A stretch of 64,000 bases of DNA from Porphyrobacter sp. TH134 (GCF_002855495.1 NZ_PKRO01000001.1:62001-126000), one strand, 5' to 3'; positions 48,427-57,983 are shown, numbered from the stretch's first letter. Numbers and translations: made by a program. The notes: a model not told the origin generated them from the letters alone.

Positions 48427-51189
48427 GTGACGTCCCCTGACACCCTGCCCGATCCCCTGCCCCTTCCCGCGCTGCACGCCAGCCACGGCGGCCACTGGCT
48501 GCGTGCGGCGGACGGGCGCACCAACGCGGTGTCCAAGGGCGATGCGATCATGGCCGCCGCCGATACGCCGGTGCTGATGCTGAACGCCCCGCTGGTGGCG
48601 AGCCGGTTGGGCTATCCCGATCTGTCAGGCCTCGACCTGCTGGAAGCCTTCGCCTTCATCCACCCCGCCCGCTTCTGCGTGCCGACCCCGCGCGGGCTGG
48701 CCGAGGCGCTGGGCCTGCCGGTGCCGGACAGCGATGCTGCTGTGCCCGAGATGCTGCAACGTGCGGCGGGCGCCTTGATCGCGGCCTGCGGCGATCCTGC
48801 ATGGCCCGAGCGGGAGGGCGCGTGGAGCGCGGTGCAATCGCTGGAACGCCTGCGCTGGCCCTGGGCGCAGGTGCTGCGGGCCCACATCGCCAAGCCCGAC
48901 CGCGCCGAACGCTGGCTGTTCGCCAAGCTGCCCGAGTGGGAGGAAACGGGCGAACGCCCGGCCCCGCGCCAGGTCGAACTCACCGACCCGGCGGTCGAGG
49001 CGCAGCTGGCGCGGCTGACCGGCGCAGGGGCGGAGCAGCGTGACGGCCAGCGCGCCTATGCCAAGGACGCCGCGCGCATCTTTGCCCCGCGGCTGCGCGA
49101 AGGGCGCCCGCATCTGGCGCTGGCGCAGGCGGGCACGGGGATCGGCAAGACGCTGGGCTACCTCGCCCCGGCTTCGTTATGGGCCGAACAATCGGGCGGG
49201 ACGGTGTGGGTGTCGACCTTCACCAAGAACCTGCAACGGCAATTGCGCAGCGAAAGCCGCCGGGCGTGGCCTGCCAAGCGCGCCGATGGCTCGCCGCCGG
49301 TGGTGGTGCGCAAGGGCCGCGAGAATTACCTCTGCCTGCTCAATCTGGAAGACGCGCTGCAAGGCGGGTTCGCCGGGCGCGCGGCGATATTGGCACAGCT
49401 GGTCGCGCGCTGGGGCGCTTACACGCGCGACGGCGACATGGTAGGCGGGGATCTGCCCGGCTGGCTTGGCACGCTGTTCAGGAAGCGGGGGATCGCCGCG
49501 CTTACCGATCAGCGCGGCGAGTGCATTTATGCCGGGTGCCCGCATTACCGCAAATGCTTCATCGAACGCGCCGCGCGCGACAGTGCGCAGGCCGATCTCG
49601 TCATCGCCAACCATGCCCTCGTCATGGTCAACGCCGCCCGCGCCCGCGACCCGAACCAGCGCCCGACGCGGTTGATCTTCGACGAAGGGCACCATGTCTT
49701 TGACGCGGCGGATTCGACCTTTGCCGCCACTCTGTCCGGGCAGGAAACCATCGAACTCAGGCGCTGGATCATGGGGCCGGAAAAGGAATCGCGCGGCCGC
49801 CGGCGCGGGCTGTCGGCGCGGCTGGCGGACATCGCCAGCTATGACGATGCGGGGGCCGAGGCCATCGCCGCAGCCTGCAAGGCGGGCCAATTGCTCCCGT
49901 CGGACGGCTGGCTCCAGCGGCTTGGCGAGAACGCGCCCTTCGGCCCGGTCGAAGCGCTGCTCGCGGCCGTACGCACCGCCACCTATGCGCGCGACGAAAG
50001 CGGCGGGATTGATGCAGGCTACGGGATCGAGACCGAGGCGGCGGGCCTGCCGGGCGACGTGATCGAGGCCGCCAGCAATGCCGCCGAAGCGCTCGCCAGC
50101 ATCCGGGTGCCGCTGATCCGGCTCGGCGGGCGGCTGGAGGCGATTCTGGCCGATCCGCCCGACTGGCTCGACGCCCAAGGCCGCGCCCGGATCGAAGGCG
50201 CGCGGTTCGCGCTAGCATGGCGGATCGATCTGCTGGCCGCATGGGAAGCGCTGCTGGCGCGGCTGGGCGGGCCGGCTGACCCCGATTTTGTCGACTGGCT
50301 CGCGGTCGACCGCTCCGACGCGCGCGAATTTGATGTGGCGATCCACCGCCGCTGGCTCGACCCGATGAAGCCCTTTGCCCGCGTGGTGCTGGAACCGGCG
50401 CATGGCGTGATGCTGACCAGCGCGACCCTCACGGACCGCACATCAAGCGATGATGTGTGGGCCAGCGCCATCCAGCGTTCGGGCGCGGCCCATGTCGAGG
50501 TCGCGCCCTTGCTGTCGGCTGCGATCAGCCCCTTCGATTATGCAGGCCGGGCCGAAGTGCTGATCGTCACCGACATTGCCAAGGGCGATCTGCCCGCGCT
50601 GGCCGGGGCCTATGCCCGCATTATCGAGGCATCGGGCGGCGGTGTGCTCGGACTGTTTACCGCGATCCGCCGCTTGCGCGCGGTGCATGGGCGCATTGCC
50701 GACCGATTGGCGCGCGCGGGCCTTCCCGTCTATGCCCAGCATGTCGACCCGATCGACACCGGTACGCTGGTGGACATCTTCCGCGATGATCCGCACGCCA
50801 GCCTGATCGGCACCGATGCGCTGCGCGACGGCGTGGACGTTCCCGGCCATTCGCTGCGCTGCGTGGTGCTGGAACAGGTGCCCTGGCCGCGCCCCGATAT
50901 CCTGCACAAGGCGCGGCGGCTGGCAGGCGGCGGCAGCCAGTACGACGACCGCATCATCCGCGCCAAGCTGGCGCAGGCCTTCGGGCGGCTGATCCGCAGC
51001 AAGGATGATGCGGGGCATTTCATCATGCTGTCGCCCGCCTTCCCGTCCCGCCTGCTCAGCGCCTTCCCGCCCGGCACTCCGGTGCTGCGCGTAACGCTCG
51101 ATCAGGCTTTACAACGCGTGCGCGCTGGTGTTGGGGGCGCAGGAAGCCCCGACGTCTCCTCCCCAGCGCAAGGTGCTATGCTGCCATGA
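48427..51189 (+). CDS. DinG/XPD-type Fe-S ATP-dependent DNA helicase
   Basis: About 920 residues from GTG 48427; the frame is open to TTG 48379. An N-terminal region of about 200 residues precedes the helicase core. Walker A is QAGTGIGKTLGYL; four Cys likely hold a 4Fe-4S cluster (NYLCLL, then C's in GECIYAGCPHYRKCF); Walker B is FDEGHHVFD; motif VI is QAFGRLIRS. Bacterial DinG-like helicases of this superfamily 2 class unwind damaged or branched DNA 5' to 3'. The stop overlaps the next start (ATGA). Confidence 0.92.
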   Translation: MTSPDTLPDPLPLPALHASHGGHWLRAADGRTNAVSKGDAIMAAADTPVLMLNAPLVASRLGYPDLSGLDLLEAFAFIHPARFCVPTPRGLAEALGLPVPDSDAAVPEMLQRAAGALIAACGDPAWPEREGAWSAVQSLERLRWPWAQVLRAHIAKPDRAERWLFAKLPEWEETGERPAPRQVELTDPAVEAQLARLTGAGAEQRDGQRAYAKDAARIFAPRLREGRPHLALAQAGTGIGKTLGYLAPASLWAEQSGGTVWVSTFTKNLQRQLRSESRRAWPAKRADGSPPVVVRKGRENYLCLLNLEDALQGGFAGRAAILAQLVARWGAYTRDGDMVGGDLPGWLGTLFRKRGIAALTDQRGECIYAGCPHYRKCFIERAARDSAQADLVIANHALVMVNAARARDPNQRPTRLIFDEGHHVFDAADSTFAATLSGQETIELRRWIMGPEKESRGRRRGLSARLADIASYDDAGAEAIAAACKAGQLLPSDGWLQRLGENAPFGPVEALLAAVRTATYARDESGGIDAGYGIETEAAGLPGDVIEAASNAAEALASIRVPLIRLGGRLEAILADPPDWLDAQGRARIEGARFALAWRIDLLAAWEALLARLGGPADPDFVDWLAVDRSDAREFDVAIHRRWLDPMKPFARVVLEPAHGVMLTSATLTDRTSSDDVWASAIQRSGAAHVEVAPLLSAAISPFDYAGRAEVLIVTDIAKGDLPALAGAYARIIEASGGGVLGLFTAIRRLRAVHGRIADRLARAGLPVYAQHVDPIDTGTLVDIFRDDPHASLIGTDALRDGVDVPGHSLRCVVLEQVPWPRPDILHKARRLAGGGSQYDDRIIRAKLAQAFGRLIRSKDDAGHFIMLSPAFPSRLLSAFPPGTPVLRVTLDQALQRVRAGVGGAGSPDVSSPAQGAMLP

Positions 51190-51725
51190 AAATCCTCGGC
51201 CTTCTGCGCCACGCCAAATCCGATTGGGACGATACCGCCCAGCGCGATTTCGACCGCGGGCTCAACGCGCGCGGGCGCAAGGGCGCGGAATTGATTGGCA
51301 AGCATATCCGCGACCACGGGGTCAAGTGGGACCGGCTGATCGCCAGCCCCGCTGTGCGGGTGAAGCTGACACTGGAACACGCGCTGCCTGATGCCGCGCC
51401 GATCTATGACCAGCGGCTCTACCTCGCGAGCTTCGACACCATCGTCGAAACGATCGAGGCCCATGCCGGCACCGGCGCGGATGAGGCCAAGACCATCCTG
51501 ATTTCCGGCCACAACCCCGGCCTGCAGGACGTGCTGCTGGAACTGGTCGCCCCGGGCAAGGAAAACGCGCTGTTCAAGGAAGCGGTGGTGAAGTTCCCGA
51601 CCGCCGCCTACGCCGTGCTCGAATGCGATATCGAACACTGGGCCGATCTCAAACGCTACTGCGCTGAACTGGTCCACTTCGCCCGCCCCCGCGATCTTGA
51701 TCCGCAGCTGGGGCCGGAGGGCTAA
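51186..51725 (+). CDS. SixA-like histidine phosphatase
   Basis: 179 residues. The RHG-type phosphohistidine loop LLRHAKSDW at the N-terminus and the second His in ISGHNPGLQD identify a small histidine phosphatase. SixA proteins dephosphorylate His-containing phosphotransfer proteins; other members act on small molecules. Coupled to the helicase gene by a 4-base overlap, so both are probably made together. Confidence 0.9.
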   Translation: MKILGLLRHAKSDWDDTAQRDFDRGLNARGRKGAELIGKHIRDHGVKWDRLIASPAVRVKLTLEHALPDAAPIYDQRLYLASFDTIVETIEAHAGTGADEAKTILISGHNPGLQDVLLELVAPGKENALFKEAVVKFPTAAYAVLECDIEHWADLKRYCAELVHFARPRDLDPQLGPEG

Positions 51726-51756
51726 GTCACCCCTCTAAGTCACGCGGCTAGGTCAC
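51722..51756. repeat. Three tandem 13-base units at convergent stop codons
   Basis: CTAAGTCAC at 51722 and 51735, and CTAGGTCAC at 51748, with a period of 13. The first unit holds the TAA of the phosphatase gene and the third the TAG (minus strand) of the ABC/M1 gene. Confidence 0.75.
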
Positions 51757-54700
51757 TGGCACCAGATTGTCGTCCGAATCGCGGTCGATGTAGAAGTTGT
51801 ACGGATCAATCCCGGCAAATGTCGGCTTGGCCTTGGTCACCACTTCGATCACCTGAGTACCGCTGCGCACCGGCATTCGCTTCATCGACAGGACATTGGC
51901 TTTAGCAAAGGCGCCCGTGCCGGGCCTTTCGGTGAACACGCCGACTTCGATGCTTTCGGCCAGCCGCGCAGGCGTTTCTGTGCCCTTCCCATCGGCGGTG
52001 AACTTGCCCGCTTCGATGGTGATGCGCGTGGCCCACGTGCCGCCCGCAAGTTTCCGGGTGACCGCCTCCTTGGCCTTCAGATCATAGATCGTGATCTTCT
52101 CGAACAAGTCTGTGATCAGCGCCTGATCTTCGGGCGTGCTCGCTTCCTTGCGCAGCTCTGCAATCAGATCGAGGCTGCGCGGGTACGGCGCGGGCTTGAA
52201 CTTGTAGGTCGCCACCAACCGCGCCAGCGCGCGGTTCACCGCATCCTCGCCCAGCCGGTGCTGGAGCAGGTACATCGCAAGCGAGCCCTTGTTGTAATGG
52301 ATATGCTGCTGGTTCTCGACCCGGATCAACGGTTGTTCCTCCAGCACATCGCCCTTGCGGCCCGCCAGATACCGGTCGAGCTCGAACTTCAGGAAACGGC
52401 GGATTTTGTCCTCGCCATACAGCTCCTTCATCACCATCAGCGCGCTGTATTGCGCAAGCGTTTCCGACAGCAAGGTCGACCCTTGCATGTCCCCGCCGAC
52501 AATCTGGTGCGCCCAATACTGGTGCGCGACTTCATGCGCGGTGACGTAGGACACGTAATCGATCGTTTCCGGATCGCGCACGTCAGCGGCAAAGCCGATG
52601 CTTTCGGAATAGGGCATGGTGCCGGCAAAAGCCTGCGCAAAGCTCTGGTAGCCCGGAAATTCGATGATCCGCGCATAGCCGAATTGGTAGGGACCGAAAT
52701 TGCGCTGGTAATAGCCAAGGCTGGTCTTCATCGCCTTCAGCATCCCCGGCACGTTCCAGGCGTGCTTGGCATCGTGATAAACGCTGAGCCGCACCGGGCC
52801 GACCTGTTCTTCGGCGACCACATAGCGCGCTGATTGCACCGAGAAGAAGTTGAGGATCGGCGCAGGGGACTGGAACACCGCGACGCGGCGGCCGCCCTTC
52901 ACCTCGTCAGAAATCTTGTTCCCCGGCGCAACCGGCACCTGATCGGCCGATGTGCTGATGGTGATGCGCGAATTGACCCAATCGGCGCGGATATAGTTTT
53001 CGCGCTGCGCTCGGGTGTCTTCGAGCCTCGCGGTGCGCAGCTCGTCCGGCAGGCCTTGGCGCCGCCGTTCGGTCCGGTCGAACAGCAGGCCGCGCCGGTC
53101 CATCCCGATCAACGGCGCGAAATTGAAATTGTTCACAAAAGTGCCGTTCGCCACAATGTCCGTTGCGGCGCTGCGGTTGGCAAAGCCGCGCGGCCACAGG
53201 CGCGAGGCAAAGTCCAGCCGGGTCGTCGCGCCCGGCGCCAGCGGGCGCGCAAAGCGGAAAATCCGGTGGCCGAAAACGGTGTCATCGGTCACCAGTTTCG
53301 CCCCGGCCAGCGTCAGCCGCGAATATTCAGCCGCCTCCTCGCCCTGGCGCACATGCACCTCGGTAATGGGCACGGGGCTGTCATTGCGCAACAGATAGTG
53401 GCCCGTCACCTCCATCCGCTTTTCCTCCGGGAAAATCGCGACGTCGAAGACGACATCGGTCACCACCGGACGCGGCAGATTTTCATATTTGAGATATTTG
53501 CGTTCGTAAGCCGCCAGCCGCGCTTCGCGCTCATCAGCGGTGCGGTAGGTGTTGAGCACCTTGATATTGTGGTGGATCACAAGGCCGGTGCCGATCATCC
53601 CGGCAACGGCTGCCAGCGCAAGTCCGGCCGACGCAGGGGTGACGCGCTTGCCCATCCCCTTCAGACGCGGCCACACCGCCGCCACCGTGCCGCGCGGCCA
53701 GGCCCAATGCGCCAGCACCAGCAGCAGCACACCGAAACACAGCCAATAGGCCCGCGCAATCAGCCCGCCGATCCAGAAATCGCCCGCGCCGTTCATATCG
53801 CTCAGCAGTTCGGTCGGGGTGCCGCCGAAGTTGTAGAGCATGTTGGTGTAGCCAAGGTTGGACATGAAGATCCGCGCCACGAACCACACCAGAAACAGCC
53901 CCCAGCCGACATATTTGTTGGGGCTGAGCACCTGGAAGAACACCGCCAGCACCGCCAGCAGCAACAGATCGATGCTTTGCGGCAGCACAAAGCCGACAAG
54001 ATACAGGCCCAGATCAATGCTCGGCGCGCCCTTGGCGAGCTGATAGACGACCCCGGTCGCCATGCCGGTCAGGGCCATGGCCAGCAGCACGACGAAAACC
54101 GCGAGGATCTTGGGCACGAACATCGCCCAGGCGGGAACCGGTGTGGCGTCGATGATCTCGCCGATTTTCACATCGCGTTCGCGCCAAACCAGCTCGCCGC
54201 CATAGAACACCGCCACGATCAGGCTGAACACGAACATGTTGCCGATCACGGTGACGATCACATCGGCGGTGAGCGGATAGGACGGCGTGCCGAACATCGT
54301 CTCGGAAAAAACGAGGTTGAGCGCACTGAACGCCAGCGCAATCAGCAGCAGCACGATCAGGCCGGGGCTTTTCAGCACCAGCAGCACTTCTGTCTTCAGG
54401 CGCAGCCAGAAGGTGGCAAGCGTGTGGCCCGCCCCAAAGCTGCGCTGCACCGGCGCGGTGAGGACGCGCGGCGGCACGCTTGCGGCCTTGGCGGCCTTTG
54501 CCGCCTGCCTGGCCAGCCGCCGCTGGCGCATAGCCGAAGGCGCGCGCTCGGTCATGCTGAAGCGCGCAGCGGCAAAACCCAGAAACAGCGCCGACAGGCC
54601 CAGCACAAACAGCCGGTTGAACAGCAAATTGCCTTCCAGCGGCAGCAGCCGGGTGTTCATCTCTGCCGCTGTCCAATAGCGCGATACCTCGGCCACCGCT

Positions 54701-55344
54701 CCGATGCCGAGCGGTTCGTAGCGGGCGATTACATCCTGATAGCTGGGATCGGCCGACAGGATCACGTTGACGGTCAGATACCCCATCACCAGCGCCAGCA
54801 CACCGATGTAGCTCGCCAGCATCGAACGCGTGACCGTCGCCAGACTAAACAACAGCGCGGAAGACAGGATCAGGTTGGGAAGCGCGATCACAAGGAACGG
54901 CCAGGCGTAGGTCATGAACCCGCCCGGCCCCACGGTTTCGGGGTCAACCCACGGCATCGCCGCGCCCAGCGCTATGCCCAGCGGCACAGCCAGGTAGCCG
55001 ATGATCGCGATGACAAGCCCGCCAAGAAAGCGCCCGGCCAGAAACTGGATGCGCCCCACCGGGGTCGCGCGGATCATCGGGCCAAAGCCGGTCACATCAT
55101 CGCGCACCACCGCATTGGCAACAAACGAGGTAATGACGAACAGGTAGAACGTCGCCAGCAACCCCAGCGCAAAGGTAACCGCATAGGGCGAGTTTTCGTG
55201 CACCGCGCCCGGCGTCCCGAAGCTGACATTATCGCTGGCGGACAGGCCAAAGCCGATCAGCAGAAAGATCAGCGCCGAAACCCAGAACACGGGATTGCGC
55301 AGCTGATAGCGGATTTCAAACGCTGCAATGCTGGCGATGAGCAT
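51748..55344 (-). CDS. ABC permease fused to an M1-family zinc aminopeptidase
   Basis: 1198 residues. Residues 1-570 hold two sets of six membrane helices typical of an ABC-2-type permease, separated by a basic loop near residue 265-290 (RQRRLARQAAKAAKAAS). After another helix (about 590-605) residues 620-1190 form a periplasmic M1 peptidase: H937-E938-V-A-H941 and a downstream Glu (LLSETLAQYSAL), plus the family GAMEN-like substrate region absent in obvious form. The ATP-binding subunit is encoded 12 bases upstream. Known in sphingomonads as an ABC/M1 family with no proven function; peptide export, import or processing is possible. Confidence 0.92.
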   Translation of the reverse strand: MLIASIAAFEIRYQLRNPVFWVSALIFLLIGFGLSASDNVSFGTPGAVHENSPYAVTFALGLLATFYLFVITSFVANAVVRDDVTGFGPMIRATPVGRIQFLAGRFLGGLVIAIIGYLAVPLGIALGAAMPWVDPETVGPGGFMTYAWPFLVIALPNLILSSALLFSLATVTRSMLASYIGVLALVMGYLTVNVILSADPSYQDVIARYEPLGIGAVAEVSRYWTAAEMNTRLLPLEGNLLFNRLFVLGLSALFLGFAAARFSMTERAPSAMRQRRLARQAAKAAKAASVPPRVLTAPVQRSFGAGHTLATFWLRLKTEVLLVLKSPGLIVLLLIALAFSALNLVFSETMFGTPSYPLTADVIVTVIGNMFVFSLIVAVFYGGELVWRERDVKIGEIIDATPVPAWAMFVPKILAVFVVLLAMALTGMATGVVYQLAKGAPSIDLGLYLVGFVLPQSIDLLLLAVLAVFFQVLSPNKYVGWGLFLVWFVARIFMSNLGYTNMLYNFGGTPTELLSDMNGAGDFWIGGLIARAYWLCFGVLLLVLAHWAWPRGTVAAVWPRLKGMGKRVTPASAGLALAAVAGMIGTGLVIHHNIKVLNTYRTADEREARLAAYERKYLKYENLPRPVVTDVVFDVAIFPEEKRMEVTGHYLLRNDSPVPITEVHVRQGEEAAEYSRLTLAGAKLVTDDTVFGHRIFRFARPLAPGATTRLDFASRLWPRGFANRSAATDIVANGTFVNNFNFAPLIGMDRRGLLFDRTERRRQGLPDELRTARLEDTRAQRENYIRADWVNSRITISTSADQVPVAPGNKISDEVKGGRRVAVFQSPAPILNFFSVQSARYVVAEEQVGPVRLSVYHDAKHAWNVPGMLKAMKTSLGYYQRNFGPYQFGYARIIEFPGYQSFAQAFAGTMPYSESIGFAADVRDPETIDYVSYVTAHEVAHQYWAHQIVGGDMQGSTLLSETLAQYSALMVMKELYGEDKIRRFLKFELDRYLAGRKGDVLEEQPLIRVENQQHIHYNKGSLAMYLLQHRLGEDAVNRALARLVATYKFKPAPYPRSLDLIAELRKEASTPEDQALITDLFEKITIYDLKAKEAVTRKLAGGTWATRITIEAGKFTADGKGTETPARLAESIEVGVFTERPGTGAFAKANVLSMKRMPVRSGTQVIEVVTKAKPTFAGIDPYNFYIDRDSDDNLVPVT

Positions 55345-55356
55345 GGTGGGCGCCCC

Positions 55357-56247
55357 TTATGCGGTTTGCATGGCAGGCGCGCGGCGGGTTTCGGCCAGCG
55401 TGGCGAAATACACATCCTCCAGCCCGCCGGCGACCGGGGCAAAGCCTTCGGGCTGACTGTCGGCCAGCACATGCACGACGATATCACCGGCAAAGAAGCG
55501 GTGCGAAATAACCTCGTGCTGTGCTTGCATCTCGGTCAGTTGGGTATGCGGCACGGTCTTCTGCCACACCCGCCCGCGGGTCGAGGCGATCAGATCATGC
55601 GGCGCGCCTTCCAGCCGCAGCTTGCCCCCTGCCAGCACCGCCATGCGCGGGCACAGGTCCGCCACATCATCGACGATATGGGTCGACAGGATCACCACCA
55701 CATTCTCGCCAATCCCGGCCAGCAGGTTGAGGAACCGGTTGCGTTCTTCGGGATCAAGCCCCGCCGTCGGTTCGTCGACGATGATAAGTTCAGGTTCGCC
55801 AACAAGCGCCTGCGCAATGCCGAAGCGCTGGCGCATCCCGCCCGAAAAGCCCGCAATCGCCTTGCCGCGCACGTTCCACAGGTTGGTCTGGCCCAGCAGG
55901 TGTTCGACCATCGCCTTGCGCTCACCCTTGTCTGACACGCCCTTGAGCACTGCCATGTGATCCAGCATCACCTGCGCCGAAACGCGCGGGTACACGCCAA
56001 AGTCCTGCGGCAGATAACCGAGCGTGCGGCGCAGCCGGTCAGGCTCTGCCAGCACATCAATATCGCCGAACCGGATGCTGCCCTGCGTGGGGGCTTGCAG
56101 GGTGGCGATGGTGCGCATCAGGGTCGATTTGCCCGCGCCATTGGGACCAAGCAGCCCGAACATTCCCTTCGGGATCGTCAGCGTCACATCATCAAGCGCA
56201 TGGGTGCCATTGGGATAGACGTGACTGACGCTGCTGAGTTCGAGCAT
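55357..56247 (-). CDS. ABC transporter ATP-binding protein
   Basis: About 296 residues from ATG 56247. Walker A GPNGAGKST, Q-loop LGYLPQDFG, signature FSGGMRQRFGIA, Walker B LIIVDEPTAGLD and H-loop LSTHIVDDV, of the type that pairs with ABC-2 permeases. C-terminal 90 residues form an accessory domain. It energises the permease/peptidase encoded next on the same strand. The longer frame to 56268 was rejected because AGGGGA sits 5 bases before ATG 56247. Confidence 0.93.
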   Translation of the reverse strand: MLELSSVSHVYPNGTHALDDVTLTIPKGMFGLLGPNGAGKSTLMRTIATLQAPTQGSIRFGDIDVLAEPDRLRRTLGYLPQDFGVYPRVSAQVMLDHMAVLKGVSDKGERKAMVEHLLGQTNLWNVRGKAIAGFSGGMRQRFGIAQALVGEPELIIVDEPTAGLDPEERNRFLNLLAGIGENVVVILSTHIVDDVADLCPRMAVLAGGKLRLEGAPHDLIASTRGRVWQKTVPHTQLTEMQAQHEVISHRFFAGDIVVHVLADSQPEGFAPVAGGLEDVYFATLAETRRAPAMQTA

Positions 56248-56252
56248 GATGA

Positions 56253-56258
56253 TCCCCT
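56253..56258 (-). promoter_or_regulatory. Ribosome binding site deciding the ABC ATPase start (AGGGGA)
   Basis: On the minus strand AGGGGA lies 5 bases before ATG 56247 and inside the longer reading frame. Confidence 0.65.
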
Positions 56259-56388
56259 GAATTTCCAACCCTTATTCTACCGCAAGAACCGCCGGGATAA
56301 AGCCGTATTGGTGGATTAATACACGTGACTGATCGACCATGATGCCGTTCGTCGGATGCAGATGGCTGCCAGACGGCTGGCAGGCAGG

Positions 56389-56844
56389 TCAGGCGATAAG
56401 TTTGCGAGCACCGGGGCCTTGTTGGCCAAGCTGATCTTGCGGGTTCCAGATCGCGCAATGAGCAAGACTGAGGCAGCCGCAGCCGATGCAGCCATCAAGG
56501 CGGTCACGCGTGCGGGTCAGCTCGGCAATACGTTCATCCAGCCGCAGGCGGATCGCGGCGCTGATCGCTTCCCAGTCACCCGCGGTCGGCGTGCGGCCCT
56601 GGGGCAGTTTGGCCAGTTCATCCTCAATCTCGCCAAGGGTCAGGCCAAGCCGCTGGGCAATCAGGATAAAGCTCAAACGGCGGATGTCCGATCGCAAAAA
56701 GCGCCGCTGGTTGCCGCCCGTGCGCACCGGTTCGATCAGGCGCTTGTCCTCGTAAAAGCGGATCGCGGAAACGCTGAGGCCCGTGCGGCGCGCGATTTCT
56801 CCGATGGTGAGCAGATCGGATGGTTTCAGGCGTGGTGAGGGCAT
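56389..56844 (-). CDS. soxR: Redox-sensing regulator SoxR
   Basis: 151 residues from ATG 56844. MerR-type winged helix (TIGEIARRTGLSVSAIRFYEDKRL), dimerisation helix, and the 2Fe-2S cysteines C119, C122, C124 and C130 (CIGCGCLSLAHC), at the same spacing as in E. coli SoxR. Oxidation of the cluster by redox-cycling compounds activates promoters with an over-long spacer. A matching operator lies 44 bases upstream, facing the divergent VOC gene. Confidence 0.95.
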   Translation of the reverse strand: MPSPRLKPSDLLTIGEIARRTGLSVSAIRFYEDKRLIEPVRTGGNQRRFLRSDIRRLSFILIAQRLGLTLGEIEDELAKLPQGRTPTAGDWEAISAAIRLRLDERIAELTRTRDRLDGCIGCGCLSLAHCAIWNPQDQLGQQGPGARKLIA

Positions 56845-56882
56845 TGGTGGCTCCGGGCGGGCAAGGGCTGTCTCAAAAGACC

Positions 56883-56913
56883 TTGATCTCAATTTAGGTT
56901 GAGACTGCAAGAT
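56883..56913 (+). promoter_or_regulatory. SoxR-controlled promoter with operator between -35 and -10
   Basis: The operator CTCAA-TTTAGG-TTGAG (56888-56903; 18-base form 56887-56904) has the arms and the 6-base centre of the known SoxR box. It sits in a 19-base spacer between TTGATC (56883-56888) and CAAGAT (56908-56913), the over-long spacer typical of MerR-family activation. It reads toward the VOC gene at 56980. Confidence 0.75.
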
Positions 56914-56979
56914 GGGCAAAGTCATCGATTCGCACCCTCCCCAGCGGGTGTTTGATCACCTTGAACGAAAGGACACACC

Positions 56980-57351
56980 ATGCCGAGCGGCCGTCTTGAA
57001 CACATCAACATCACCGTCAGCGACATCGCCCGCAGCGCCGCGCTGCTGGAGCAACTGATGGGCTGGCACATCCGCTGGCGCGGCCCTTCGCAAATGGGCG
57101 GGGAGACGATCCATGTCGGGGGCGAGGCCGATTACATCGCGGTCTACACCAAGGGTACAGCGGTGGACCGTTTTGCCAAGGGCGCACCGCTCAACCATGT
57201 CGGGCTGGTGGTCGATGATCTGGACGCCGCCGAAGCGGTGGTTCGCGAGGCCGGGCTCGAACCCTTCAATCACGCCGATTATGCGCCCGGCAAGCGGTTC
57301 TATTTCTTCGATTGGGACGGGATCGAGTTCGAAATGGTCAGTTACGCCTAA
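56980..57351 (+). CDS. VOC-family (glyoxalase-like) protein, predicted SoxR target
   Basis: 123 residues with two vicinal-oxygen-chelate half-modules: LEHINITVSDIARSAALLEQLMGW at the start and NHVGLVVDDLDAAEAVVREAG, ending with DGIEFEMVSYA. Metal-binding His8 and a late Glu (IEFEMV) are in place. Members include glyoxalase I, dioxygenases and resistance proteins; the function here is unknown. Divergent from soxR under a SoxR-type promoter, so a role in redox-drug stress is likely. Its stop codon overlaps that of the convergent SRAP gene. Confidence 0.85.
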   Translation: MPSGRLEHINITVSDIARSAALLEQLMGWHIRWRGPSQMGGETIHVGGEADYIAVYTKGTAVDRFAKGAPLNHVGLVVDDLDAAEAVVREAGLEPFNHADYAPGKRFYFFDWDGIEFEMVSYA

Positions 57352-57977
57352 AGCAGTCCCGGTTGGTGGGCCGCACCCTTGGCCCACGGCTGATCGGTGC
57401 GGTCGATCGCCAGCGGGCTCGCCCATCCCCGGCACAGGCTGAGCGCCTCTTGCCGTGTTCCGCCCGTCCAGCGCGCGTGGTCCGCGGGGTGCAGCAGCAC
57501 CGGCATGCGTTCATGCACCGGGGCGGCATCAGTACCGACGCTGTCGGTCATCACCATGGAATAGCAATCCCCCCACGTATCAGAGTGCCGCCACACGCCC
57601 GCAGCAGCGACCAGCGGCGCATCGGGTAGCGACAGCCATGTGCGGGTCATTCGCCCCTTCGGCCCTTGCGCCTCGGCCCATGCGGTCAGCGGGATAAGAC
57701 AGCGGCGCTGCGCGAAGGCATCACGCCAGAAGACGGTCTCCAGCTTGTCGGCCCGGGCGTTGTTGACCGGCCTGGGCTTGAGCGGTTGGCCCTTTGCGCC
57801 TTTCAGCACCAGCGGAAAGCCCCATGTCATCGCCCTTGCCGCGCCGTTGGCCACCACCAGACCGGGATAGCCGGGATAGACCTCCTCGGCGAAATTGGCG
57901 CCCTCAGCCCCAACCTCCGCATCGAACCACGCCGCAACCTCAGCGGCGTTCTTCGTCATGCGGTAAAGATTGCACAT
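57348..57977 (-). CDS. SOS response-associated peptidase (SRAP / YedK / HMCES)
   Basis: 209 residues. Catalytic Cys2 (MCNLY) immediately after the start, then VNNARADK, the RRCLIPLTAWAE segment with Glu, and HERMPVLL with the active-site His. SRAP proteins form a thiazolidine cross-link with abasic sites in single-stranded DNA and protect them. Start is 6 bases after the ubiA stop on the same strand, so they likely share a transcript. Confidence 0.92.
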   Translation of the reverse strand: MCNLYRMTKNAAEVAAWFDAEVGAEGANFAEEVYPGYPGLVVANGAARAMTWGFPLVLKGAKGQPLKPRPVNNARADKLETVFWRDAFAQRRCLIPLTAWAEAQGPKGRMTRTWLSLPDAPLVAAAGVWRHSDTWGDCYSMVMTDSVGTDAAPVHERMPVLLHPADHARWTGGTRQEALSLCRGWASPLAIDRTDQPWAKGAAHQPGLL

Positions 57978-57983
57978 CGCCCG

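Noticed and set aside
52834..55935. A 1033-residue open frame on the plus strand opposite the ABC/M1 gene
   Set aside because: It is His/Arg/Gln-rich antisense sequence without domains, and the minus strand encodes a clear fusion protein.
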